Part shown: in pieces, positions 16,438 through 25,192 of the stretch
Layout of the letters: every line of letters starts with the position of its first letter
Position numbering within the stretch: the first letter of the stretch is position 1
From: Mesorhizobium japonicum MAFF 303099
Lineage (GTDB): Bacteria > Pseudomonadota > Alphaproteobacteria > Rhizobiales > Rhizobiaceae
DNA length: 64,000 nt
Direction of reading: 5' to 3'
Assembly (NCBI RefSeq): GCF_000009625.1
Contig: NC_002678.2
Span: 1,736,001-1,800,000 of the forward strand
Notes under the pieces: generated by a model
Database searches by the model: none
What the model saw: only the letters and a program-made list of their open reading frames with translations
Told to the model about the DNA's origin: nothing
Made by a program: the position numbers and the translations under genes

Positions 16438-17733
16438 ATGACCATGATCCGTGTAAATGACGTGCTGAGCGTCGGTCCTCAGCCCTCGATCTCCGAAATC
16501 CGGTCGCTTGCCGGCCATGGGTTTGCGGGAATGATCAACGCTCGACCTGACGGCGAAGAGGCTTCCCAGCCCGGAAACGCCGCCGAGCGGGAGGCGGCTG
16601 GTCATGCCGATGTTCCCTACACCTTCATACCCGTGACGATGCCAACCATCACCGAGGCGGACGTGCGGGCCTTCCAGAGGGCCATGGCCGATGCCGGCGG
16701 CCCGGTCTTTGCTCATTGCAAGACCGGCACGCGTGCCCTGACCCTGTATGCACTGGGCGAGGCGCTCGACGGCCGTATGTCATCCCAGGATATGGCGGCC
16801 CTCGGACAGAAGCTCGGCATCGACCTGTCGGCGGCGTCGCGATGGTTCGAAGCGCACAGGCAACTGCGACCGGACGTGAAGGGGTTCTTCGATCCCCGGA
16901 CAGGAAGCGTGCAATATGTGGTTTCGGACCCGGACACCCGAAAATGCGCCATTGTCGATCCGGTTCTTGATTTCGACGAGAAGTCAGGAGCGACCACGAC
17001 GCGCAACGCCGACGCGATGCTTTCCTACATTGCCGAGAACGGGTTGAGCGTCGAATGGATTCTCGACACCCATCCTCATGCCGACCATTTTTCGGCCGCG
17101 CAGTATCTGAAGGAGAAGACGGGCGCCCCCACCGCGATCGGGGCACCGGTGGTCGATGTCCAGCGCCTGTGGCGCGGCATCTACAACTGGCCCGAACTTC
17201 GCGTCGACGGCTCGCAGTGGGACAGGCTGTTCTCGGATGGCGACACTTTCAAGGTCGGTTCCATGGCGGCGCGCGTGATGTTTTCGCCCGGTCACACCCT
17301 GGCGTCGATCACCTACGTGATCGGCAATGCGGCCTTTGTTCACGACACCATCTTCATGCCTGACAGCGGCACGGCCCGTGCCGATTTTCCCGGTGGTGAC
17401 GCTCGCGTCCTGTGGAAATCGATCCAGAAGATCCTGGACCTTCCGGACGAAACCCGCCTGTTTACAGGCCATGATTACCAGCCGGGTGGACGCGCGCCGA
17501 AATGGGAAAGCACGGTCGGCGAACAGAAGCGCGCCAATGCACATCTGGCCGGCGTGAACGAAGAGGCCTTTGCCGGATTGCGAGTGGCGCGTGACCGAAC
17601 GCTGCCAATGCCGAAACTCATCTTGCATGCCTTGCAGGTCAACATCCAGGCGGGGCGTCTGCCCGAGCCGGAGCCGAACGGCACGCGCTATCTGAAATTT
17701 CCCCTCGACGCATTGCAAGGAGCAGTGTGGTGA
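16438..17733 (+). CDS. blh: Blh: DUF442 phosphatase-like domain fused to persulfide dioxygenase (MBL fold)
   Basis: 431 aa from ATG 16438 (ATG 16444 also possible). Residues ~1-110 are the DUF442/TIGR01244 domain with the loop HCKTGTRA. Residues ~120-360 are an ETHE1-type metallo-beta-lactamase: THPHADHF, SPGHTLASI, a metal Asp region at HDTIFMPDSG and TGHDYQPGG. Oxidises glutathione persulfide to sulfite during sulfide detoxification. First gene of an operon with bigR and membrane sulfur transporters. Confidence 0.9.
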   Translation: MTMIRVNDVLSVGPQPSISEIRSLAGHGFAGMINARPDGEEASQPGNAAEREAAGHADVPYTFIPVTMPTITEADVRAFQRAMADAGGPVFAHCKTGTRALTLYALGEALDGRMSSQDMAALGQKLGIDLSAASRWFEAHRQLRPDVKGFFDPRTGSVQYVVSDPDTRKCAIVDPVLDFDEKSGATTTRNADAMLSYIAENGLSVEWILDTHPHADHFSAAQYLKEKTGAPTAIGAPVVDVQRLWRGIYNWPELRVDGSQWDRLFSDGDTFKVGSMAARVMFSPGHTLASITYVIGNAAFVHDTIFMPDSGTARADFPGGDARVLWKSIQKILDLPDETRLFTGHDYQPGGRAPKWESTVGEQKRANAHLAGVNEEAFAGLRVARDRTLPMPKLILHALQVNIQAGRLPEPEPNGTRYLKFPLDALQGAVW

Positions 17734-18065
17734 GCGAGTTCCAGCCTGATGCGGTGAACATGTCGCCCGCCGCCATGGAATCGCGCGCGGGCGAAGTGGC
17801 GGCCTTGTTGAAGACACTGGCGCATCCAATGCGGCTGATGCTCGTCTGCACCCTTGTCGAAGGCGAGTATTCGGTCAGCCAGCTGGAAGAAACGCTCGAC
17901 ATCCACCAACCGAACCTTTCCCAGCAACTGACGGTGTTGCGCGACGCCAACATTGTGGAAACGCGGCGAGACGGAAAACAGATCTTCTACCGGCTGACCG
18001 CCGAGAAGGCCGCTCAACTGGTTGCAGCGCTTTACACGATCTTTTGTGCGGAAGGCCGGCCATGA
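17730..18065 (+). CDS. bigR: BigR, ArsR-family sulfide/persulfide-responsive repressor
   Basis: 111 aa from GTG 17730, seven bases after AAGGAG, overlapping the blh stop (GTG 17727 is possible). Winged helix: TLAHPMRLMLVCTLVEGE, then HQPNLSQQLTVLRDANIV. Two Cys 66 residues apart (LVCTL and IFCAEG) match the spacing of the redox pair of Xylella BigR (C42/C108), which form a disulfide or polysulfide and release DNA. Represses its own operon. Confidence 0.9.
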   Translation: MSEFQPDAVNMSPAAMESRAGEVAALLKTLAHPMRLMLVCTLVEGEYSVSQLEETLDIHQPNLSQQLTVLRDANIVETRRDGKQIFYRLTAEKAAQLVAALYTIFCAEGRP

Positions 18066-18472
18066 CCTCTTATCTCGTATCCCTTCTTGGTGGAGCCCTT
18101 ATCGGTCTTTCATCGGTCATCCTGCTGATCCTGAACGGCAGGATCGCCGGCGTAAGCGGGATTGTCGGCAGGGCGGTCCAGGGCATCGGTGTCTGGACAA
18201 ACGGTGCCTTCGTCGCCGGATTGCTGCTTGGCCCGGTGGTGTACTTCGCGGCCTTTCATCATTGGCCTACCGTGACGGTGACGGCGTCGCTCCCATTGGT
18301 GATGCTTGCGGGATTGCTGGTCGGCTTCGGATCCCGAATGGGTTCGGGTTGCACCAGCGGTCATGGCGTCATGGGGCTGGCCCGGCTATCGCCACGTTCG
18401 ATCGCCGCGGTCCTGACATTCCTTGCGAGCGGCATCGTGGCTGTCGCGTTTCTTCGCGGAGCAGTCCTGTGA
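18062..18472 (+). CDS. YeeE/YedE-family membrane protein, first half
   Basis: 136 aa, four hydrophobic segments, ATG 18062 overlapping the bigR stop. The family Cys is present in GSGCTSGHG (C97), the motif implicated in thiosulfate/sulfur passage through YeeE. Acts with the next gene as a split two-subunit YeeE/YedE (PmpA/PmpB-like) channel in the inner membrane. Confidence 0.88.
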   Translation: MTSYLVSLLGGALIGLSSVILLILNGRIAGVSGIVGRAVQGIGVWTNGAFVAGLLLGPVVYFAAFHHWPTVTVTASLPLVMLAGLLVGFGSRMGSGCTSGHGVMGLARLSPRSIAAVLTFLASGIVAVAFLRGAVL

Positions 18473-18903
18473 GACACACCAAACTACAGCCTGTTGCCGC
18501 CCTGGCCGCGGGCACCCTTTTCGGGCTTGGTCTGGCGCTGTCGGGCATGCTCGATCCTGTGCGCGTCCAGGGCTTTCTCGACGTCTTTGGCGCGTGGGAT
18601 CCGAGCCTGGCCTTTGTGCTGGGCGGTGCCGTCGCGGTTGCGATGGGAGGCATGGCCTGGCTCCGGCGGATGTCGCGACCGCTGCTGGCGGATCGCTTCC
18701 ATTTGCCAATGAAGTCGCGGATCGACGCCCGTCTGATCGTCGGCTCGGCGATCTTCGGCCTGGGATGGGGCCTGGGCGGGTTTTGCCCCGGCCCGGCGCT
18801 GGCTTCGCTGTCGCTTGGGCTGATGCCAACCCTGGTCTTCGTGGCCTTTATGCTGGCGGGCATGGTTGCCCATGACCGCTTCTTCGTCGGGCGGCCATCG
18901 TGA
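18469..18903 (+). CDS. YeeE/YedE-family membrane protein, second half
   Basis: 144 aa, GTG 18469 overlapping the upstream stop by four bases; the frame is open upstream but begins mid-gene there. Four membrane segments and the conserved Cys in GLGGFCPGPA (C106). Pairs with the preceding protein. Translational coupling across the whole operon is evident from successive 4-base overlaps. Confidence 0.85.
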   Translation: MRHTKLQPVAALAAGTLFGLGLALSGMLDPVRVQGFLDVFGAWDPSLAFVLGGAVAVAMGGMAWLRRMSRPLLADRFHLPMKSRIDARLIVGSAIFGLGWGLGGFCPGPALASLSLGLMPTLVFVAFMLAGMVAHDRFFVGRPS

Positions 18904-19682
18904 GCGCTACTTTGTTTGCCGCCCTGGGCTCTGGTGGCCTGGTCGGATTCACCCTTGGACTTGTCGGCGGCGGCGGATCGATCCTTGCCACGCCGCTCCT
19001 GCTCTATGTCGTCGGCGTCGCCCAACCCCACATTGCCATCGGCACAGGCGCGCTTGCGGTGGCCGCCAACGCATTCGCGAACTTTGGCAGCCATGCCTTG
19101 AAGGGTCACGTCTGGTGGCGCTGCGCGCTTGTGTTCGCAGCATTGGGTTCCGTGGGGGCTCTGGCGGGATCGACGCTTGGAAAGTCAATCGACGGGGCGC
19201 ATCTGCTTTTCTTGTTCGGGCTGCTGATGCTGGTGGTTGGCGGTTTGATGGTCCTTCCCAGGCGTAGCACTTCGACCACGGCCCGGCCCGTCGACGCCAG
19301 AATGTGCGCGATGACCGCCGCGGTCGCCATCGTCGCCGGCGCGGCCTCCGGCTTCTTCGGCATCGGTGGCGGCTTCCTCATCGTTCCCGGGCTGATCCTG
19401 GCCACCGGAATGCCGACAATCAATGCGATAGGCACGTCCCTGCTTGCCGTCGCGGCCTTCGGTCTCGCCACGGCCTTCAACTACGCGCTATCGGGAATGG
19501 TTGAATGGCAGTTGGCCGGCGAATTCATCGTTGGCGGCATTGGCGGGGGCTTGATCGGCATGCTGGCGGCGACCCGCCTGGCATCCTACAAGAACGTGCT
19601 CAACCGCATCTTTGCCGCACTGATCTTTGTCGTTGCGGGCTATGTCCTCTACCGCAGCATCGGCGCGTTCACTTTGGGGTAG
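18900..19682 (+). CDS. TauE/SafE-family sulfite exporter
   Basis: 260 aa, GTG 18900 overlapping the preceding stop. Seven or eight hydrophobic segments with the duplicated family motif (GGGGSILATPLLLY in the first half, GIGGGFLIVPGLIL in the second). Last gene of the blh-bigR operon. Expected to export the sulfite made by persulfide oxidation. Confidence 0.88.
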   Translation: MSATLFAALGSGGLVGFTLGLVGGGGSILATPLLLYVVGVAQPHIAIGTGALAVAANAFANFGSHALKGHVWWRCALVFAALGSVGALAGSTLGKSIDGAHLLFLFGLLMLVVGGLMVLPRRSTSTTARPVDARMCAMTAAVAIVAGAASGFFGIGGGFLIVPGLILATGMPTINAIGTSLLAVAAFGLATAFNYALSGMVEWQLAGEFIVGGIGGGLIGMLAATRLASYKNVLNRIFAALIFVVAGYVLYRSIGAFTLG

Positions 19683-19738
19683 CGGCCGATCCGGAGTCCT
19701 GGAACAGGCGCCGGTGTCTGAGCCGGGAAACTTCCGCA

Positions 19739-20335
19739 TCATCCCTTGTGTTCGAACACCGCCCCGTAGTGATACGGCGGCAAATCGACCATTCGCAGAA
19801 GCCGGAAACCAGTAGCCTCCAGAACCGCCGCCACCGCTTCGGGTGACATGCGCATCTCCGTCCTGGGGCCGCGCGGCTGACCAAGCACGGTCGTCTGCTC
19901 TCGCGGCAGCCGATGCCAATTGACAAGCGCAAACAGACCGCGCGGCTTAAGCGTACGGGCGACCGCTTTGACGAGGGCCGGCTGATCGGGCACTCCGTGG
20001 AACGTATTGGCGATCAGGGCAAAATCGATTTTTTCGGGGATCAGTTCCGCGACTTCGCTGGCGTCCGCGACAATCCACTTGAGGACCGAAACGCCGAGCT
20101 GCTTCACCTCGGCCTTGGCCGCCACGATCATTTCCGGGTCGAGGTCGAGCGCATAGACGCGGCCACTGACGATTTTCGCAAGCGGAGCGGTGAAATAGCC
20201 ATCGCCACAGCACAGGTCCAGAGCTGTCATGCCCGGCTCAACGCCCAACGACAGCAAGAGGCCCGACGGGTCCGGCCAAAGCGCCTCCCACCAATCGCGG
20301 TCAGGCATGGAGGTGGCGGGAAACATTCCAGTCAT
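19739..20335 (-). CDS. Class I SAM-dependent methyltransferase
   Basis: 198 aa from ATG 20335. SAM-binding motif I is TALDLCCGDGYFTAPLA, motif II ALDLDPEMI, and a post-motif KIDFALIANTFHGVPDQ. The C-terminal MSPEAVAAVLEATGF segment is typical of UbiE/arsenite-methyltransferase-like enzymes. It lacks the three-cysteine set of ArsM, so arsenite methylation is not supported despite lying between sulfur and arsenic clusters. Substrate unknown. Confidence 0.8.
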   Translation of the reverse strand: MTGMFPATSMPDRDWWEALWPDPSGLLLSLGVEPGMTALDLCCGDGYFTAPLAKIVSGRVYALDLDPEMIVAAKAEVKQLGVSVLKWIVADASEVAELIPEKIDFALIANTFHGVPDQPALVKAVARTLKPRGLFALVNWHRLPREQTTVLGQPRGPRTEMRMSPEAVAAVLEATGFRLLRMVDLPPYHYGAVFEHKG

Positions 20336-20504
20336 GGGCGGACGCTCTAGAATTGCGCTGTTGGGCAGCTTTGACTGGCAGGCCGACAAAGGCAACGCTT
20401 TCGTTGCCGACGGCGGATCGAAGTGATGGCGGTCAGCGAAATCTGCCCGGCGCACCAAAGGCGGCGCCCCCCATAAGTTCTGATAGCCGGGGCACCGGAA
20501 ACCG

Positions 20505-21749
20505 TCATCCAGCCGCGCCGGGCGCAGCCGCATCGGCCATGCCGCTCTCCTCACCCTTGCGCGATTGCCGGCTGATCAACGCGACGGCGGCGAAGGCCGC
20601 GATGCCGAACAGGCCGACCATGACGTTGAGCCACAGGGCCGGGAAAACGCCGAAGCCCGATATCATCAGCGTCAGGCCGAACGGGGCGAAGGCGGAACTG
20701 AACTGGCGCGCCGCGGTGATCCAGCCGACATAGGAGCCGTAGCGTTCATGGCCGAACAATTCGAGCGGCAGCGTGCCGCCGACAATGCTCATCAGGCCCG
20801 AGCCGAAGCCGAAAAGCACGGCGAACAGCATGGCGCCGGGAACGGAGGGCGCCACCATGAGCAGCACCGCAAGGCCGCCGGCCAGTCCGGCCGTCGCGCC
20901 GAGCGCCAGCGATGTCTGCGACAGGCCGCGGCCGAACAGCATGTTCACCAGCCGGCTCGCCACTTGCGATGGGCCAAACAGGCTGGCGACCAGCACCGAG
21001 GCGCCACCGAGGCCGACCAGAGTGAGCAGCGGCACCATCTGCACGAGAACAGCCGAAAGCATGAAGCCCTCTATGGCAAAGCCGGCCAGCACCAGGACGA
21101 ACAGCAGCGACCATCGCCCGCCGGGCACCGGCCCGGACAGGCCCGCCGTAACCGGGACGATCCGCTCCCGCGCCTTGCCGATGCTGCCCGAAAGACGAGC
21201 CAGCCACCAATGGATCGGCAGGCAGACAAAGGCGTTGAGCGCGGCAAAGAGAATGAGCACCTCCCGCCAGCCAAGATGCTGATGCAGCAGCGTCGTCAGT
21301 GGCCAGAACAGCGTCGAGGCGAAGCCGGCGATCAAGGTGAGATGGGTAATGCCGCGCCGCGCGCCACCAAGTTGCACGATGGCGACGAAGGCGGTGCTGT
21401 AGAGCACGAAGCAGGAGGCGAGTTCCATGGCCAGCACGCCGAGCGCAAAGCCGGCGCGCCCCGGCGCCAGCGCGCACAACAGCAACGCGCCTGCCGCCGC
21501 CAGCGATCCCGGCACCATCAGACGCCCGGCCCCGACCCGGTCCGCCAGGCTGCCGGCGAACGGCGCCAGTATAGCGCTTGCCAGCAGCGACACCGACAGC
21601 ACGGCGAACACCCATTGCTGCGACCAGGCGAGTTCCGCCGCCACCGCCGGCGCCAGGATGCTGTAGCTGTAGTAGAGCGTGCCGTAGCCGACGATCTGCG
21701 TGGTGCCCAGCGCCCAGATGGCGGAGGCGGGGATCCTGGCGTCGCTCAC
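20505..21749 (-). CDS. MFS transporter of the second arsenic unit
   Basis: 414 aa, about 12 membrane segments. GTG 21749 overlaps the stop of the FAD enzyme gene by four bases. Has the MFS loop 2-3 motif (GSLADRVGAGRLM). Because it is translationally coupled to an ArsR-regulated flavoenzyme with a Cys-rich tail, it is likely an efflux pump for an arsenical or its oxidised product. The substrate is inferred from context only. Confidence 0.82.
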   Translation of the reverse strand: MSDARIPASAIWALGTTQIVGYGTLYYSYSILAPAVAAELAWSQQWVFAVLSVSLLASAILAPFAGSLADRVGAGRLMVPGSLAAAGALLLCALAPGRAGFALGVLAMELASCFVLYSTAFVAIVQLGGARRGITHLTLIAGFASTLFWPLTTLLHQHLGWREVLILFAALNAFVCLPIHWWLARLSGSIGKARERIVPVTAGLSGPVPGGRWSLLFVLVLAGFAIEGFMLSAVLVQMVPLLTLVGLGGASVLVASLFGPSQVASRLVNMLFGRGLSQTSLALGATAGLAGGLAVLLMVAPSVPGAMLFAVLFGFGSGLMSIVGGTLPLELFGHERYGSYVGWITAARQFSSAFAPFGLTLMISGFGVFPALWLNVMVGLFGIAAFAAVALISRQSRKGEESGMADAAAPGAAG

Positions 21750-23146
21750 TCGGCGGCTTCCATCTTGCCGGCACAGCCGCAACCGCTTTTGCCGACGGCC
21801 TTGGCGTCGGCATCCGCCACGCAGCAGGCATCGATCGCCGCCGGCGCCGGCCCGCCGCAACAGCCCTGCGACGCACGCCCCGCCGGCACCGTGCAGACGC
21901 CGGTTTCGGGCAGCACCAGTTGCACCGCGTCGGCCGCCGCCATGTCGCCGGCGAGCGCCGCCGCGACCGAGCGGACCTGTTCGTAGCCGGTCAACAGCAG
22001 GAAGGTCGGCGCGCGGCCATAGCTCTTGATGCCGACCGTGTAGAAGCCGGGCTCCGGATGGCTGAGTTCGCGGTGGCCGTGCGGTGGCACGTCGCCGCAG
22101 GAATGCTCGTTGGGATCGATGAGCGGACCGAGCGCCTTGACGCTCTCCAGCCATGGGTCGAGATCGAGCCTGAGCTCCCGGGTCAGCGACAGGTCCGGGC
22201 GCTGCCCGGTCGCGGCGATGATGCGGTCGACGGGGCCGAGTTGAGCCAAACCCTCCTGGCCCTGCCCCTCGACGATCAGCCTTCCGTCACGCTCGCGGAT
22301 CGCAAGCGTGGCAAAGCCGGTCACCAGTTGGACGCGGCCGCTTTCGGCGAGCTCGCGCACATCGGCGCCGAGTTCGCCGCGCGCCGGCAATTGGTCGGCG
22401 TCGCCGCCGCCATAGATGCGCACGAGGTCGGTTCCGCGCACCGCCCAGATGAAGGCGGTGCGGGGTTCGGTCTCCGCCAGCCTGGCAAGGTCGAGCAAGG
22501 CATTGGCCGCCGAATGGCCGGAACCCGCGACCAGCGTCGTGCGGCCGGCATAAAGCGCGCGGTCGCGGCCAAGAATGTCGGGGATGCCATAGGCGATGCG
22601 GTCGGCAGACTCCGCCTCGCCTTCCGCCGCGATGCCACCGGCGCCGAGCGGGTTGGGCGTGCGCCATGTCCCCGAGGCGTCGATGACCGCGCGGGCACTG
22701 TCGCGCCTTGTCCCATTGGCGGTCTCGACCACGAGCATGAAGGGCCGCGTCCCGCGCTCACTGCCGCGCACCTTGTCGGCGCCCCAGCGCGATATGGCAA
22801 CGACACGCGCCTTGGTTTCGATGGCCGGCGCCAGTTCCGGCAGGTTGGCGAGCGGCTCGAGATAGTGCGCCACGAGTTCATCGGCGGTGGGAAAGGCTTC
22901 CGCGTCAGGCATCCGCCAGCCATGGGCTTCGAGCAGTCTCCTCGCCGCCTCGTCGACGCAATAGCGCCAGGGCGTGAACACCCGCACATGGCCCCAATCC
23001 CGCAGATTGGCCGCGACACCGTCGCCGGCTTCATAGAGCTTCACCGGCAGGCCCCGGGTCATGAGATGAACAGCGGCGGCGAGGCCAACCGGGCCGGCGC
23101 CGATGACGGCGATGGGCAGATCGTCTTGCAGGACCATATTTTCCAT
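21746..23146 (-). CDS. FAD/NAD(P)-dependent oxidoreductase with Cys-rich C-terminal tail
   Basis: 466 aa. Two dinucleotide folds: IAVIGAGPVGLAAA (residues ~12-25) and TTLVAGSGHSAANAL (~207), as in flavin monooxygenases and trimethylamine/ArsO-like enzymes. Residues 416-466 form a flexible tail with seven Cys: C418, C429-C430, C441-C442, C456 and C458, resembling soft-metal or As(III) binding. Lies between arsR and an MFS gene in one operon. A role in oxidising trivalent (organo)arsenicals is inference. Confidence 0.78.
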   Translation of the reverse strand: MENMVLQDDLPIAVIGAGPVGLAAAVHLMTRGLPVKLYEAGDGVAANLRDWGHVRVFTPWRYCVDEAARRLLEAHGWRMPDAEAFPTADELVAHYLEPLANLPELAPAIETKARVVAISRWGADKVRGSERGTRPFMLVVETANGTRRDSARAVIDASGTWRTPNPLGAGGIAAEGEAESADRIAYGIPDILGRDRALYAGRTTLVAGSGHSAANALLDLARLAETEPRTAFIWAVRGTDLVRIYGGGDADQLPARGELGADVRELAESGRVQLVTGFATLAIRERDGRLIVEGQGQEGLAQLGPVDRIIAATGQRPDLSLTRELRLDLDPWLESVKALGPLIDPNEHSCGDVPPHGHRELSHPEPGFYTVGIKSYGRAPTFLLLTGYEQVRSVAAALAGDMAAADAVQLVLPETGVCTVPAGRASQGCCGGPAPAAIDACCVADADAKAVGKSGCGCAGKMEAAE

Positions 23147-23179
23147 CCTCCCGGTATTATCGAAATAGCAGAGAAAAAT

Positions 23180-23500
23180 TCAGGCGGCCGCGTCACCCGC
23201 TGCCGGATTGCAGGCGGCATCGGCGCAGCATTCGTCGGCCAGGAAGCCGATCAGATCGTTCATCATCGGATAGTTGGCGCGGCAGATCAGCGTCGTCGCC
23301 TGCCGCTCCTGGCTGACCAGCCCGGTCAGGATCAGCCGGTGCAGATGGTGCGACAGCGTCGAGGCGGCGATGCCGAGGCTCTCTTGCAGGAAGCCGACCG
23401 GCCGGCCAGCCTCGCCGGCCCGAACCAGGATACGATAAAGGTTCAAGCGCGTCGGATTGCCGAGCGCCTCCAATTGCTTCGCCGCTTGTTCGAGTTTCAT
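23180..23500 (-). CDS. ArsR-family repressor, second arsenic unit
   Basis: 106 aa. Winged helix with ALGNPTRLNLYRILV and STLSHHLHRLILTGLVS. A C-terminal Cys cluster (DECCADAAC: C91, C92, C97) is placed where several ArsR proteins bind As(III). An 8-base-arm inverted repeat lies 40-61 bases upstream. Heads the operon with the FAD enzyme and MFS genes. Confidence 0.85.
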   Translation of the reverse strand: MKLEQAAKQLEALGNPTRLNLYRILVRAGEAGRPVGFLQESLGIAASTLSHHLHRLILTGLVSQERQATTLICRANYPMMNDLIGFLADECCADAACNPAAGDAAA

Positions 23501-23539
23501 GGAAATAGCATGCGGCCAGCGACAGGAGCCGTCAAGTCC

Positions 23540-23561
23540 TATTTCGATATTTTTCGAAATA
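23540..23561. promoter_or_regulatory. Inverted repeat TATTTCGA / TCGAAATA upstream of the second arsR
   Basis: Perfect 8-base arms with a 6-base AT spacer, overlapping the 3' flank of arsC and preceding the minus-strand arsR at 23500. A half-site ATCGAAATAGC recurs near 23158 between this arsR and the FAD gene. Likely ArsR operator. Confidence 0.6.
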
Positions 23562-23564
23562 GCC

Positions 23565-23987
23565 TCAGACGACCCGCTTGCCGCTTGCGTCGACGACGAC
23601 TTCGCCGTCCTCCTTGGTGAACGGGCCGATGTCGGGATTGGGCAGGATATCGAGCACCGCTTCGGACGGCCGGGCCAGCACGACGCCGAGCGGCGTTACC
23701 ACGATCGGCCGGTTGATCAGGATCGGATGCGCCAGCATGAAATCGAGGATCTCGTCGTCGCTCCATTTGGGATCGCCAAGGCCGAGCTCCGCATAGGGCG
23801 TGCCCTTCTCGCGCAGCAATTGGCGCGGCGTCATCGCCATCGCCTCGAGCAATTCGACGAGCCTGGCGCGCGACGGCGGCGTCTTCAGATATTCGATCAC
23901 CTGCGGCTCCTCGCCGGATTGGCGGATGATCGCCAGCGTGTTGCGCGACGTGCCGCAATCGGGGTTGTGATAGATGGTGATGGTCAT
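23565..23987 (-). CDS. arsC: Arsenate reductase, glutaredoxin-dependent type
   Basis: 140 aa, full length. Catalytic Cys11 in YHNPDCGTSRNT; the later Arg positions in NRPIVVTPLG and LARPSEAVL are also kept. Reduces arsenate to arsenite in the cytoplasm using glutathione/glutaredoxin. It overlaps the stop/start of aqpS by four bases. Confidence 0.93.
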   Translation of the reverse strand: MTITIYHNPDCGTSRNTLAIIRQSGEEPQVIEYLKTPPSRARLVELLEAMAMTPRQLLREKGTPYAELGLGDPKWSDDEILDFMLAHPILINRPIVVTPLGVVLARPSEAVLDILPNPDIGPFTKEDGEVVVDASGKRVV

Positions 23988-24670
23988 TGCGCGGCTTTCA
24001 TCTCAGTGAGGGTCTTGGGTTCGGCCAGCAGCCATCCGGCCAAGGCGAGCGCCAGCAGCGCCCCCGCCAGTTCCGCCGCTATGAAGGCCGGCACATCGGA
24101 GGGCCGGATGCCGGCAAACGTGTTGGAGGAGGCACGCGCGATGGCCACCGCCGGATTGGCGAAGGAGGTCGAGGCCGTGAACCAATAGGCTGCGGTGATG
24201 TAGAGCCCGACCAGCCAGGGGATGGCATCGCTGCGGAAGCGCAAGCCGGCAAGGATGGTGAAGACCAGGCCGAAACTCGCGACCAGTTCGGCCAGCCACT
24301 GCCCCTGCCCGCTGCGCACCGTCGCCGAAACCTCCAGCAAGGGCAGCTCGAACATGGCATGCGCGACCAGCGTGCCGGCGAGGCCGCCGAGAATCTGGAC
24401 CGTGATGTAGCCCAGCACGGCCAGCCAGCCAATGTCGCGCCGCAGCCCGAAAACCAGCGTGACGGCCGGATTGAAATGCGCGCCGGAAACCGGCCCCAGC
24501 GTGGTGATCAGCACCACCAGAATGGCGCCGGTGGGAATGGTGTTGCCGAGCAGCGAAAGCGCGACATCGCCGGTCAGCCGGCTGGCCATGATGCCGGAGC
24601 CGACCACCGTGGCGACCAGCATGGCGGTACCCAGCGCTTCGGCTGCGAGACGGCGGCGAAGATCGGTCAT
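23984..24670 (-). CDS. aqpS: AqpS-type aquaglyceroporin (arsenite channel)
   Basis: 228 aa, six membrane segments and two pore half-helices with NPA at residues 67-69 (HFNPAVTL) and 172-174 (FANPAVAIAR). In Sinorhizobium meliloti AqpS replaces ArsB and lets ArsC-made arsenite flow out of the cell; the arsR-aqpS-arsC order here is the same. Inner membrane. Confidence 0.92.
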   Translation of the reverse strand: MTDLRRRLAAEALGTAMLVATVVGSGIMASRLTGDVALSLLGNTIPTGAILVVLITTLGPVSGAHFNPAVTLVFGLRRDIGWLAVLGYITVQILGGLAGTLVAHAMFELPLLEVSATVRSGQGQWLAELVASFGLVFTILAGLRFRSDAIPWLVGLYITAAYWFTASTSFANPAVAIARASSNTFAGIRPSDVPAFIAAELAGALLALALAGWLLAEPKTLTEMKAAQ

Positions 24671-24677
24671 GTCAAGC

Positions 24678-25010
24678 TCAACATTTGCAGGTCACGGCCT
24701 GGAGGATCGGCTGGCAAAGCTCCGGCGCGCCATTGCAGCAATCCTCCATCAGATAGGCCAGCAGATCGCGGAACCCGGTCATGTCGGCCGTGTAGCGGAT
24801 GCTGCGCCCGTCGCGTTCGGCATGCACCAGCCCGGCCTGGCCGAGGATCTTCAGATGCGCCGACATGGTGTTCTGCACCGTGCTGAGCCGCGTCGCGATC
24901 TCGCCTGCCGGCACGCCCTTGGCCCCGGCCCGCACCAGCAGCCGGAACACTTCCAGCCTGGTTTCCTGGCCGAGTGCTGCGAGCGCCTGCAGTGCTGTTG
25001 CCTTGTCCAT
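24678..25010 (-). CDS. arsR: ArsR-family arsenic repressor, first unit
   Basis: 110 aa from ATG 25010; longer readings upstream have no support. Winged helix (ALGQETRLEVFRLLV, NTMSAHLKILGQAGLV) and a C-terminal Cys set (EDCCNGAPELC: C91, C92, C99, then C108 and C110) suited to As(III). Followed by aqpS after seven bases. An imperfect inverted repeat at about 25014-25038 is the likely operator. Confidence 0.9.
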   Translation of the reverse strand: MDKATALQALAALGQETRLEVFRLLVRAGAKGVPAGEIATRLSTVQNTMSAHLKILGQAGLVHAERDGRSIRYTADMTGFRDLLAYLMEDCCNGAPELCQPILQAVTCKC

Positions 25011-25192
25011 CAATCCACATATCCAGATGTATGGATTAATGGCAGCGAACCATGACAACGCTGTGACAGTGGCGGCTCGCGGGTTTCGGACCGAATGCGA
25101 AAACGCCTTGCCATCGTAACGCTGTTCGCACGCGTCCTGCGCGAAGACGAGAAGCGGCGTCCTAACCCAGCCCGCCGCTGCCCTTCGAAGCC

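Noticed and set aside
19739..20335. Methyltransferase considered as ArsM
   Set aside because: It lies near arsenic genes but lacks the conserved Cys set that binds As(III) in ArsM.
21578..23620. 680-codon plus-strand frame over the FAD enzyme and ArsR genes
   Set aside because: Covers three well-supported minus-strand genes; no domain recognisable.
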